NCBI RefSeq assembly: GCF_052117125.1 | Contig: NZ_JBQKJT010000037.1 | Span: forward strand, 1-11,832 | DNA: 11,832 bases | From: Avoscillospira_A sp052117125 | GTDB taxonomy: Bacteria; Bacillota; Clostridia; Oscillospirales; Oscillospiraceae | Direction: 5' to 3' | Shown here: positions 1 through 6,734 of the stretch, piece after piece | How the letters are laid out: every line of letters begins with the position of its first letter | How positions within the stretch are numbered: position 1 is the first letter of the stretch | Translations under genes and position numbers: made by a program | Notes under the pieces: generated by a model | What the model was told of the DNA's origin: nothing | The model's input: only the letters and a program-made list of their open reading frames with translations | The model's database searches: none

Positions 1-196
1 CCACAGGGCTTCCCCTCTTACGCGGGGGTCCATCGTTCTGGAAGTACCATTATTCTGTGCTGCTCCTAAGTGCGCCTACAACTTAGGCTGTCCGCTTGTT
101 GATCGCTCACATCCGAATCGCCGGATGGTCCTGGCGACAAGCGAATACCCGCATCGGCACAGTAGAAGTACCTGTCATACTGATCGATATTCCATT
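1..196. other. Left edge past a homology break; no supported gene
   Basis: Family-like sequence of the adjacent hydrolase stops near position 196, and the sequence to the left does not continue it. The minus strand holds a short open stretch from about position 192 to 80, in a different frame from the hydrolase. It contains the residues QYDRYFYCADAGIR and ends at a TAG. A plus-strand frame is also open from the window edge. Neither has a recognisable start with a ribosome binding site or a family I can name. The stretch looks like material from a different locus joined to the element, or the edge of an assembly chimera. Confidence 0.35.
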
Positions 197-2152
197 ACCG
201 GTGGTGACGCTGCCAGCCGCCGTGACCTTCAGCAGCTGTCCCCAGCGGCTGTCCCAGCCCAAAACATAGGACTTTCCGCCCCAAAAATATCCCACTTTGC
301 CGACAAGAGAACAGGCGGCGCGGACAACACCCTCACGTTCCAGTGTGATATCCTCCGGAAGAAGATCCAGTACGGCTTCTGCATCTGCTGTGATTTGTCC
401 GAGATTACCGATAAGGTCCTGGATCATAGCACGATTGTCCAGCAGCTCCCGGAGCATTTCAAGCTGCTGCTCCGTGAAGTCATATTCTGCTGCCATTTCC
501 TCGGCACTTTTGGCTGTGATGGTAATATCCAGGATGGTTTCCGTCCAGCCTTCCTCCTCCTCCGTACCGGGATGTTCTATTTCCCGCACCTCCTGAGAGA
601 TCGCGGTCATATCCCAAAACACTGCCTCCAGCCGGTCGATACGGTCGGCATTCAGGATAACAACGTCAGTGGCGTCGGCGTCATTGCTGCCAGCAGTTTT
701 GACTGCAAAGACAGCGATGACTTCCACCCAATCAGCGGCACTGCCAGTAATGGTTACGTCATCATATGTCTCATCATTTTGTAGGTCTGCCAATGTCTGA
801 TTAAATGAAAAACTGATCTGCCCTATGGCCACGGACAAGGGGACGCTATCCGCTGAGGAACCTTCGCCGGAGAAGAAAATACCAAAAGGAGAGGCAGCGA
901 TGGCTGCGATCAGCAGGAGACATACTAGCACAATGAGCACTACAACGCTGCTGCAGGCAGCAATCAGGCCCCGGACCGCCGCCACAACGGCGCGTCCGAC
1001 AGCGACAACCGCCCGAACGGTCAGTTTCCCAACTGCTTTTGTCACCCGCGCTGTTTGCTGGGCGCCTTTTCTGGCCATTTCGCGCTGGGCTTTTTTCTGC
1101 GCTGCAGCTTTGGCCCTTTGGGCCGGGGAAACACGTTTTTGGAATATTCGTTTTGCAGGCGTTTTTTTCTGGAGGGATGTTCCCTGTTTGGGACGAAGTC
1201 CGGAGGATTGAATGTAACGTGTTCTGCCTGCACTGCTGGCCCCATACTCAAAATGTTTTTGCTTTTTTAATCCGCGCAAGATTGAGTCTATCTCTGGCGT
1301 ACTCTTAGCGCCGCTTTTACCCAATGTGGTAAATGTATCAGTTCTGCTCCCACCAAGGGCTTGCTCCGAACCACTTCGTATCGCATCGACGCGTTCACGG
1401 AAGTTCTGCTGCCCAATTGTTTCCGCTCGATGTGTCTGATCCCGTGTGGTAAATCGCTGTTGCTCAACCTTGCGCTCCCTTGCTTTTTTGGCGTCTCCAA
1501 TCGCTTTCTGCCTGCCCTGAGCTGCTGCCTGTTTGCTCTGCGCTGGATTTTTTTCTCGGCCCTGTAAACTCTCATTGACCGTCCTGGAATCTGGCGTTGG
1601 AAACCTGGAGGGTGATTCATTGGATGGAATATGCTGTTGCCAATGGTCTGGTGCAGAGCTGTGAAAATCGGCGTGATCGGTAAAGGGGGTGTCGGGCTGT
1701 CGGATATGCTGCTGGACGTGCTCTTGTACAGCAGCAGAAAAATTACCGGCAGCATCACTAAGGGCGGGAGCAGCAGGCGCAGTTTCAGCGGAAGTTTGTC
1801 CAGGTAAAAGCTCTGGCGGCTCCTGGGGGGTGGCCTGCTGCGATTGGGGCTGACCGCTGCCCTGGCTGTTGCCGGTATTTTGCGCGTGTTTTTCCCTGCG
1901 CCGCTGCTGACGTTCCGCTTTTATTTTTTTTCGGATTGTACGGCCAATCGCATCCGCAGCTCTTAGCGTCCGTTTGCTCCCATTCTCTATCTTATCGGTG
2001 GCGTAACGCGCAGGGTCTTTCTGCTCCGGCGCGTTGCGCTCTTTCTGCTGCTGATATTTCTCACGGATGATGGATGCGGCCTGCTTCAAGACAAATCCAG
2101 AGGATCTCACTTTTGGCTTTTTCGCAGATTCTTTTGTTTTTGGATCAGGCAT
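107..2152 (-). CDS. CD1107-type membrane-anchored NlpC/P60 hydrolase, truncated at the catalytic site
   Basis: This looks like the cell-wall hydrolase of a conjugation apparatus, which would open peptidoglycan for the mating channel. The 681-residue product starts with a cytoplasmic region rich in Lys, Arg and Gln (about residues 1-390). One hydrophobic membrane segment follows (about 396-427), then an acidic outer region with a coiled-coil-like stretch (about 545-600). The beginning of an NlpC/P60 domain comes last (about 612-652, with GYFWGGKS and GWDSRWGQL). From residue 653 the sequence no longer resembles the family. The expected catalytic DCSGF motif and the following His region are absent, and the frame stops at residue 681. 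The ATG at 2152 is preceded by a GAAAGGA ribosome binding site, and the gene begins 17 nt after ssb. It is probably catalytically dead, either from a deletion or from an assembly junction. The family assignment is good; the functional state is inferred. Confidence 0.75.
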   Translation of the reverse strand: MPDPKTKESAKKPKVRSSGFVLKQAASIIREKYQQQKERNAPEQKDPARYATDKIENGSKRTLRAADAIGRTIRKKIKAERQQRRREKHAQNTGNSQGSGQPQSQQATPQEPPELLPGQTSAETAPAAPALSDAAGNFSAAVQEHVQQHIRQPDTPFTDHADFHSSAPDHWQQHIPSNESPSRFPTPDSRTVNESLQGREKNPAQSKQAAAQGRQKAIGDAKKARERKVEQQRFTTRDQTHRAETIGQQNFRERVDAIRSGSEQALGGSRTDTFTTLGKSGAKSTPEIDSILRGLKKQKHFEYGASSAGRTRYIQSSGLRPKQGTSLQKKTPAKRIFQKRVSPAQRAKAAAQKKAQREMARKGAQQTARVTKAVGKLTVRAVVAVGRAVVAAVRGLIAACSSVVVLIVLVCLLLIAAIAASPFGIFFSGEGSSADSVPLSVAIGQISFSFNQTLADLQNDETYDDVTITGSAADWVEVIAVFAVKTAGSNDADATDVVILNADRIDRLEAVFWDMTAISQEVREIEHPGTEEEEGWTETILDITITAKSAEEMAAEYDFTEQQLEMLRELLDNRAMIQDLIGNLGQITADAEAVLDLLPEDITLEREGVVRAACSLVGKVGYFWGGKSYVLGWDSRWGQLLKVTAAGSVTTGNGISISMTGTSTVPMRVFACRQDHPAIRM

Positions 2153-2169
2153 AACAGTTTATCCTTTCT

Positions 2170-2676
2170 TCAGAACGGCAGTTCGCTGTCATCGTCCTCT
2201 AGGATGGCGAAGTCACCTGGGGCCGCTGCTGACGTCGGCTGTGCGGCAAAAGCGCCGTAGTCAGGTTGATAGCCAGGGTCAGGCGCACCGCCGTATTGAG
2301 GTGCGCCATAGTCCTGCTGGCCACTGTTATTTTGGCCACCGCCCTGGTCACTGTCCCTTTTGGAATCGCCAAAATAGATGTTGTCAGCAACAACTTCCGC
2401 GCTACGACGCTTGCTGCCCTCCGTGTCAGTCCAGTTTCGGATTTGCAGCCGTCCGGATACCACCGCCATACGGCCCTTGGAAAAGTACCTGGACACAAAC
2501 TCCGCTGTGCTTCTCCAGGTAACAATGTTGATGAAGTCCACTTCACGTTCACCGTTCTCGGGCCTATAATCCCGGTCTACGGCCAGCGTAAAGGACGCCA
2601 CCGCCACGCCGGAGCCGGTGCGGCGCAATTCGGGGTCACGGGTCAGACGGCCCATGAGAACAATGTGATTCAACAT
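2170..2676 (-). CDS. ssb: Single-stranded DNA-binding protein
   Basis: A complete SSB of 168 residues. It would coat single-stranded DNA during replication and conjugative transfer of the element and recruit partner enzymes. The N-terminal OB fold (about residues 1-105) starts with MLNHIVLMGRLTRDPELR and contains the VDFINIVTWRSTAEFVSRYF stretch typical of bacterial SSBs. A Gly/Gln/Pro/Tyr-rich flexible linker follows (about 108-155). The protein ends in the acidic tip DDDSELPF, the conserved partner-docking peptide. The start has an AAAAGGAGG ribosome binding site upstream of ATG. The gene begins 20 nt after the VirB4-like gene stops and is followed within 17 nt by the hydrolase gene, so it sits inside the transfer operon. 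It is likely a mobile-element copy rather than the chromosomal housekeeping gene, judged from this context. Confidence 0.93.
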   Translation of the reverse strand: MLNHIVLMGRLTRDPELRRTGSGVAVASFTLAVDRDYRPENGEREVDFINIVTWRSTAEFVSRYFSKGRMAVVSGRLQIRNWTDTEGSKRRSAEVVADNIYFGDSKRDSDQGGGQNNSGQQDYGAPQYGGAPDPGYQPDYGAFAAQPTSAAAPGDFAILEDDDSELPF

Positions 2677-2696
2677 GATGGATTCCTCCTTTTCGT

Positions 2697-3905
2697 CTAT
2701 TCCTCGCCCGGTTTGGTGCTGATCAGGCGATACAGTTCGGTATCTTTGGGGAAATCGTTGACAAAGGGGACAATGGAGCTGCCCACCTTGATAAGACCAT
2801 GGCCAACCGGCGCGTTGTTGACGTAGGCGATCTGCGCGTCGGAGATTTTCAAAATTTCAGACAGCTTTTCCTGGTCCTTGGCCGCCTGGTTGAACATCAG
2901 CATAAATTCGCTGTTGCCGAACATATATTTGCCGCGTTCCGATTCCAGGCACTCCTCGACGTTCTGCGTGATGCCGGTGAGCATAGCGCCGTATTTTCGG
3001 AACCGTTTCCAGCACTTATACAGAAATTCAGAGCTGAATTGGTTGATTCTGGCCTGTCCGCCGTCTCCGCTGGCAGCAAAAAAGAGATAAATTTCGTCGA
3101 TGTAGACGTGCGTGTACTTTCCTTTGGACCGGTTTCGGATGACACGGTTATAAATGGCGTCCAGCATCACGAGCAGGCCCACGGATTTGAGATTTTCGCC
3201 CAGGTCGTGAATGTCAAAGCAGAGAATCCGGTTGTCGGAATTGATGTTGGTGTGGTGCGCGAACACGTCCAGGCTGCCGGTGGTAAATAGCTCCAGGATC
3301 AGGGCCAGTTCCTCCGCGCCGGGTTCCACCTGCTTCTTCAGGTCGATATACAGGTCTTTCAGCGTGGGCGGATCGCCCCGGAAAGTCTTGAGGTATTCTC
3401 GGTACACATTACCGGCGCAGCGGTCGATGATGGACTTTTGCGTCGGTTTAATTTTGCCCTCCGTGAGCTGCTCAAACAGCGACATCAGGAAGCTGCTTTT
3501 GAGCTTCAGCGGGTCCTTGTCCTCGCCGTATTCTGCGGAAATGTCCATGGGATTGATATAGCTGCTGCCGCCGGTATTGGATATAATGATTGTTTCGCCG
3601 CCCATGGCGCTGACCAGATTCCCGTATTCGCGCTCCGGATCGACAATGATAATGTCATCATCGGTATCCAGCGCAACAGAAATGAATTCCTGTTTTGCTG
3701 CCATGGATTTGCCGGACCCGGATACACCAAAGATAAAGCCGTTGCTGTTCATGAGCTTTTTCCGGTCACAGATGATCAGATTGCCAGAAACCGCATTTTT
3801 CCCATAATAAATGCCGCCCTTATCCTGGATTTCCTGGGCCTTAAAGGGCATCAATACAGCGGTACTTTCGGTGGTCAGGCTGCGCAGGGAATCGATCCGC
3901 TGCAA
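2697..3905 (-). CDS. VirB4/TrsE-like conjugation ATPase, C-terminal half only (5'-truncated)
   Basis: This is the ATPase core of a VirB4-type protein, which energises assembly of the type IV secretion channel at the membrane. Numbering from the TTG at 3905, Walker A is GVSGSGKS (60-67), a VDPEREY stretch is at 88-94, and Walker B is THVYIDE (265-271), followed by GITQNVEE (311-318). Intact relatives are roughly 600-800 residues, so the N-terminal half is missing. Frame homology continues a few codons upstream of the TTG (VLPYG), showing that this 'start' is an internal leucine. No ribosome binding site precedes it. Upstream DNA is instead the SNF2-like helicase gene in another frame, and the two frames overlap by 65 nt. 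Expression, if any, would need coupling to that frame. Best read as a gene fragment created by deletion or by assembly mis-joining. Confidence 0.85.
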   Translation of the reverse strand: MQRIDSLRSLTTESTAVLMPFKAQEIQDKGGIYYGKNAVSGNLIICDRKKLMNSNGFIFGVSGSGKSMAAKQEFISVALDTDDDIIIVDPEREYGNLVSAMGGETIIISNTGGSSYINPMDISAEYGEDKDPLKLKSSFLMSLFEQLTEGKIKPTQKSIIDRCAGNVYREYLKTFRGDPPTLKDLYIDLKKQVEPGAEELALILELFTTGSLDVFAHHTNINSDNRILCFDIHDLGENLKSVGLLVMLDAIYNRVIRNRSKGKYTHVYIDEIYLFFAASGDGGQARINQFSSEFLYKCWKRFRKYGAMLTGITQNVEECLESERGKYMFGNSEFMLMFNQAAKDQEKLSEILKISDAQIAYVNNAPVGHGLIKVGSSIVPFVNDFPKDTELYRLISTKPGEE

Positions 3906-5556
3906 GCCGTAGGGCAGGACCGTAGCCCTGGGCTTCGGTCAGTTCCACATTGGTGGCAAACTGCCCATTCTCCAAAAGCTGCCCAATTCGCTCAGCGGCG
4001 GTCTCCCAGGAAATAACCTGGGCGGACTTATTGTAACGGGCAGTCCTGCCATGAGAAAGATGGATGCCGTCCTCAGCATACCATGCAGTAACGCCGCCGA
4101 TTCCGTTGCCGCCATGGTACAGATTTTTAAGGATATCTGCGATCTCGGCAGTGGACTTCTGTTCCTCAAAGGCTGCAACAATACGCTCCCGATGCCGGTG
4201 CGTATTGCTGCCCAGACGCAGAATATGATCGATACTGTTCTGGTCAATAAAAAAAGCGGAGGATGTAGGTTCTACATACTCCGCTTGGGGGGAAATATCC
4301 AGTTGTTCAAAGAAACCGAGCTGTGCATCGCCCGGTTCCGGGTCGGTCATGCGTAGACCAGCTGGGGCAGGACGATTTCCTCCGCCGATGCCTTGAAGTT
4401 GTTCATCAGGCCCACCCAGCGCATCTGATCGTTGGCCTTCATCTCCTCGTTCACGCCCTCGGCTTCCGCCATCTGCTGGACGATCTGATCCACCATCTCG
4501 TGGGCCTGCCGGTCGATTTCCCGCAGGTACGGGTACAGCTCGCCGCCCAGCAGCATCCGGCCAAACTTGGCTGAATTGTGTTCCCGCATCCAGGTCATGT
4601 GCAGCATCCCGTACTTGCCCAGGGGCGGGGCGTTCTCTTCCTCCGGAGAAAATCCCAAATCCGGATAGTAATAGTCCCCGATCTTCGTGTATGTCAGTTC
4701 TGCCATGATGCTCTAACTCCTTTCGCTCTGTAGAGGGGGTGTTCTTTTCATGCTCATCATACACCATGTCCGGCGCTTTGGCAAATTTTGAGCCGCGCTC
4801 CAGACTGGTAATGGTGCGGCCAATGTCCGTCAGCATCATTTTGGAAAGCGTGCTGGTGGCATCGCCCAAAATGGTCATAACTTCATAGGTGGAAAAATCG
4901 TGAATGGCTGCAAAATCATCCGGGCTGTAAAGCCGGTCGGCATCGTACCCGCAGCGGGTCAGCACCGCATATGCAACGCTGTTGCTCACCAGCTCCCGGA
5001 AGCGGATATGCAGATTCAATTCGTCCAGTTCTTCCAGAAAACTGTCCTGCTTTGCCTGTTGCAGCTGCTCCAGATAGCCACCAAAATTGTCATCTGTCAC
5101 ACTGGCGCAGATCTCCTGCACCTGTTCCACAAAGGGAGCTGCGCTGTAAGATGGTGGGCCATAACTGTTGCTGAGATGTTCCAGCACAGCCGCTTCATGA
5201 GCTGGGGACATGAGCCAGAAGCCGGGAATTGCGATCGGCTCTGCTCCGGAAGCGGGGTGGGTATCCGAGATATCAAAAACATATCTGACTTTGGGTGTGG
5301 GACTGTTATTGTCAATCAGAGCAATACCGTTGGCCCCGCGGTTGATCCACCGGCCCATGCGCCGGTTCCAGATGTCCATGGATGCGCAGGCTGTGGCGTC
5401 TGGCCGTTGGGCATGGATCAGCAGTTGATCCCAAAAGGGATATTTATAAATCCTGGAAGCAGTTTTCAAATACTGCTGCCAGTGACCACGCACAGAGGAC
5501 AATTCCACAGTTTTCTGTCTGCCAAACTCTGCAACCAGCTGTAACTTACTTGCCAT
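3841..5556 (-). CDS. SNF2/LtrC-type giant helicase of conjugative elements, N-terminal fragment
   Basis: The product is the N-terminal part of the very large (about 2000 residues or more) helicase/methyltransferase-like protein common on clostridial conjugative elements; its role there is not well defined. Residues 1-100 carry the characteristic opening (QLVAEFGRQKTVELSS, YKYPFWDQLLIHAQRPDATA, WINRGANGIALID). Residues about 442-545 form a second recognisable block (HILRLGSNTHRHRERIV, LYHGGNGIGG, WYAEDGIHLSHG). Residues about 284-404 are a low-complexity Gly/Arg/Ala/Pro/Asp linker that overlaps a tnpV frame. After about residue 545 the protein runs out of frame into VirB4-encoding DNA and stops after 26 unrelated residues, so all helicase motifs are missing. 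The ATG at 5556 follows AGGAGG with a 5-nt spacer and lies 2 nt after the preceding small gene. It is a truncated, probably non-functional, product. Confidence 0.8.
   Translation of the reverse strand: MASKLQLVAEFGRQKTVELSSVRGHWQQYLKTASRIYKYPFWDQLLIHAQRPDATACASMDIWNRRMGRWINRGANGIALIDNNSPTPKVRYVFDISDTHPASGAEPIAIPGFWLMSPAHEAAVLEHLSNSYGPPSYSAAPFVEQVQEICASVTDDNFGGYLEQLQQAKQDSFLEELDELNLHIRFRELVSNSVAYAVLTRCGYDADRLYSPDDFAAIHDFSTYEVMTILGDATSTLSKMMLTDIGRTITSLERGSKFAKAPDMVYDEHEKNTPSTERKELEHHGRTDIHEDRGLLLSGFGIFSGGRERPAPGQVRDAAHDLDAGTQFSQVWPDAAGRRAVPVPAGNRPAGPRDGGSDRPADGGSRGRERGDEGQRSDALGGPDEQLQGIGGGNRPAPAGLRMTDPEPGDAQLGFFEQLDISPQAEYVEPTSSAFFIDQNSIDHILRLGSNTHRHRERIVAAFEEQKSTAEIADILKNLYHGGNGIGGVTAWYAEDGIHLSHGRTARYNKSAQVISWETAAERIGQLLENGQFATNVELTEAQGYGPALRLAADRFPAQPDHRKYRCIDAL
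3907..3932. other. Junction between helicase and VirB4-like gene fragments
   Basis: On the minus strand the helicase frame reads family-like sequence up to NVELTEAQGY. Within a few bases, a different frame takes up VirB4-like sequence at VLPYGLQRIDSL. The hexamer CTACGG occurs twice here, once at the end of the helicase part and once at the start of the VirB4 part. This could be microhomology at a deletion end. The breakpoint is placed to about 20 bases. Whether it is real in the organism cannot be told from one sequence. Confidence 0.65.
4347..4706 (-). CDS. tnpV: TnpV family protein nested inside the helicase gene
   Basis: A complete 119-residue frame resembling TnpV, a small protein first named in Tn4451-type clostridial mobilizable transposons; its function is not established. 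Recognisable features are the opening MAELTYTKIGDYYYPDLG, the LGKYGMLHMTWMREH segment, a helical LYPYLREIDRQAHEMVDQI segment, and the ending DQMRWVGLMNNFKASAEEIV. Length matches the usual 115-125 residues. It has its own ribosome binding site, AAAGGAG at 4717-4723, 10 nt before the ATG. The whole frame lies inside the helicase gene on the same strand, shifted by +1, so both frames are open for about 120 codons. The TnpV frame has normal protein composition while the helicase frame here is low-complexity. That suggests TnpV is the older frame and the linker was overprinted on it (inference). Confidence 0.82.
   Translation of the reverse strand: MAELTYTKIGDYYYPDLGFSPEEENAPPLGKYGMLHMTWMREHNSAKFGRMLLGGELYPYLREIDRQAHEMVDQIVQQMAEAEGVNEEMKANDQMRWVGLMNNFKASAEEIVLPQLVYA
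4717..4723 (-). promoter_or_regulatory. Ribosome binding site of the nested tnpV
   Basis: AAAGGAG on the minus strand lies 10 nt upstream of the tnpV ATG. It sits inside helicase codons for Glu-Arg-Lys-Glu. This site supports tnpV being translated as its own gene rather than being a chance open frame. Confidence 0.65.
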
Positions 5557-5558
5557 TT

Positions 5559-5753
5559 TTACCTCCTATCGGTGCGATTTATCTGGTGCGCCCAGCTGCG
5601 GGCGCTTGTGACAGTTTCTTTCAGCTCCTCCTGTAGCCGCTGCTCCCGTGCATTCCGCGGTGTGTACCGAGCCAGAATATCTTCCAGTAAGCAGAGATGC
5701 TCATAGGGGATACATCTCGAAAGCCGCTCATAGCTTGCTTTAGGAATCATCAT
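5559..5753 (-). CDS. Small conserved-looking hypothetical protein (64 aa)
   Basis: A 64-residue basic, mostly helical protein (MMIPKASYERLSRCIPYEHL at the start, then a charged helix with RNAREQRLQEELKETV). I do not recognise a family and see no catalytic motif, signal peptide or membrane segment. It is very likely expressed. Its ATG lies in an ATGA overlap with the stop of the 198-residue gene, with TTGGAGG just upstream inside that gene. Its own last codons contain the AGGAGG site used by the helicase gene 2 nt downstream. The tight coupling on both sides suggests it works with, or is co-produced with, the helicase-type protein. The role is unknown. Confidence 0.65.
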   Translation of the reverse strand: MMIPKASYERLSRCIPYEHLCLLEDILARYTPRNAREQRLQEELKETVTSARSWAHQINRTDRR

Positions 5754-6346
5754 TTATCCTCCAATTCTTTTCTCGGCTGGTGCTGTTCCTGCTCACGGAT
5801 TTTGTCCCTGGCCCAGTCTGGGAGTTTGGTCACGTCTGCCAATCCCAAAATATCGTCGGCACAACGAAAATATGGTATGTCCGAATACAGTTCGCGGACG
5901 AAGACCTCGCCAAATCGACTGTTTGGGCTGCAACCATTTCCCTCGAGAGCAATACACAACTGACAATCAGCCGTGCGGTATTCCGGCTCCAACTTTCTGG
6001 CATCGAGGATCACCAGCTGGCCCTTAAGCGATTCCTCCTCACCGCGTGGCCGACAGTGCCGGTAATCCAGCATTTGAAGCGGGCAGGGGCGGCTGGCGCG
6101 AAATGTCTCCGCATCCTTCAGGTGCTTTTGCAGACGGTCCAAAAACACTTTCATGACTTCCAGATAGCTGTCACTTTTCACTGCCTGGGAATAAAACTTG
6201 CCAGTGGAACGATCATACTCAGCATAGCACGTCATGTAGGGCTTCTCACATTCGCTGTGGTCATAACATACCACCAGATTGCGGCGTCCGAGGTGGATAC
6301 GGTGCAAAATATCATACTGGTACATTAATTCCAGCATATGCGACAC
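5750..6346 (-). CDS. Element-associated protein of unknown function (198 aa)
   Basis: A 198-residue soluble protein with no signal peptide or membrane segment. The N-terminal half (about 1-85) reads like a small alpha/beta domain (YDILHRIHLGRRNLVVCYDH, YAEYDRSTGKFYSQ). The C-terminal half (about 108-185) contains LVILDARKLEPEYRTADCQL, an acidic FVRELYSDIPYFRCADDILG segment and LPDWARDKI. That C-terminal pattern seems familiar from uncharacterised domains in proteins of clostridial conjugative elements, but I cannot name the family with confidence. The start is GTG at 6346, preceded by GGAGGTGAT with a suitable 9-nt spacing; the first internal ATG is only three codons on and has a poorer fit. 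It is separated from the winged-helix gene by 56 nt and overlaps the 64-residue gene by 4 nt. Confidence 0.7.
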   Translation of the reverse strand: MSHMLELMYQYDILHRIHLGRRNLVVCYDHSECEKPYMTCYAEYDRSTGKFYSQAVKSDSYLEVMKVFLDRLQKHLKDAETFRASRPCPLQMLDYRHCRPRGEEESLKGQLVILDARKLEPEYRTADCQLCIALEGNGCSPNSRFGEVFVRELYSDIPYFRCADDILGLADVTKLPDWARDKIREQEQHQPRKELEDK

Positions 6347-6402
6347 TTCTTATCACCTCCATGATTAAGTGGGGAACATCACTAAATCATCATTTACCTT
6401 GT

Positions 6403-6732
6403 TCATTTTTCTACCTCTGTATCATCCATTGCAGGATTATCCTGCAATGGATTTTTGTGTAGAATATACTGCATACCGGCAATATGGCCCTCGGCGTTAT
6501 AAGTACGCCGTCGTTCCACATATCCGGCATCCTCCAACTCTCGCAGAGCATTACCGACAGCACCGGTACCATCACGGTTTTTGGCTGCCAGCTTTTGGAT
6601 GGTGCAATTCCAGGCATCAGTTGTTGCACACTTGTCTCTGATATCCAGCATCAGGGAGAACAGCCCTTTTGCTTTAAGCGAAAGAGTGGTATCATCCAGA
6701 TACCGGCCCGATAAAGAAGATTTTTGATTCAT
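6403..6732 (-). CDS. Winged-helix (HTH_36-like) DNA-binding protein
   Basis: A 109-residue protein with the layout of the HTH_36-type winged helix found in phage and plasmid replication or regulatory proteins. A first helix (LSLKAKGLFSLMLDIRD, about 17-33) is followed by TIQKLAAKNRDGTGAVGNAL (about 44-63), ELEDAGYVERRR (about 65-76) and a wing ending in GMQYILHKNP. It would bind DNA, perhaps regulating the partition and replication operon or helping replication initiation; the target is unknown. The ATG lies 2 nt after the parB stop, and the CAGGAGAG ribosome binding site is within the last parB codons, so the two are translationally coupled. The C-terminal codons contain a perfect 13-bp inverted repeat. 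Confidence 0.75.
   Translation of the reverse strand: MNQKSSLSGRYLDDTTLSLKAKGLFSLMLDIRDKCATTDAWNCTIQKLAAKNRDGTGAVGNALRELEDAGYVERRRTYNAEGHIAGMQYILHKNPLQDNPAMDDTEVEK
6424..6452. repeat. Perfect 13-bp inverted repeat with flanking T-tract
   Basis: ATCCATTGCAGGA, a 3-nt loop (TTA), and its exact reverse complement form a strong hairpin. On the plus strand it runs directly into TTTTTG, the layout of an intrinsic terminator for rightward transcription, against the direction of all genes here. On the minus strand no T-tract follows the hairpin, so it should not end the operon transcript, but it could still fold in the mRNA. It lies inside the last codons of the winged-helix gene (reading NPLQDNPAMDD). 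It could also be an operator for a dimeric regulator. Confidence 0.6.
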
Positions 6733-6734
6733 GG

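Noticed and set aside
125..784. Long plus-strand open frames opposite the hydrolase gene (also 825-1211)
   Set aside because: They lie antisense to a gene with clear family motifs, have no convincing ribosome binding site, and encode low-meaning Ser/Arg/Cys-rich sequence.
2266..2826. Plus-strand open frame opposite ssb and the VirB4-like 3' end
   Set aside because: It crosses the boundary between two well-supported minus-strand genes and shows no family features.
3841..3960. A functional helicase-VirB4 fusion protein
   Set aside because: The two parts are in different frames (+1 shift) and the helicase frame stops 26 codons after the junction. There is no slippery sequence or other visible recoding signal.
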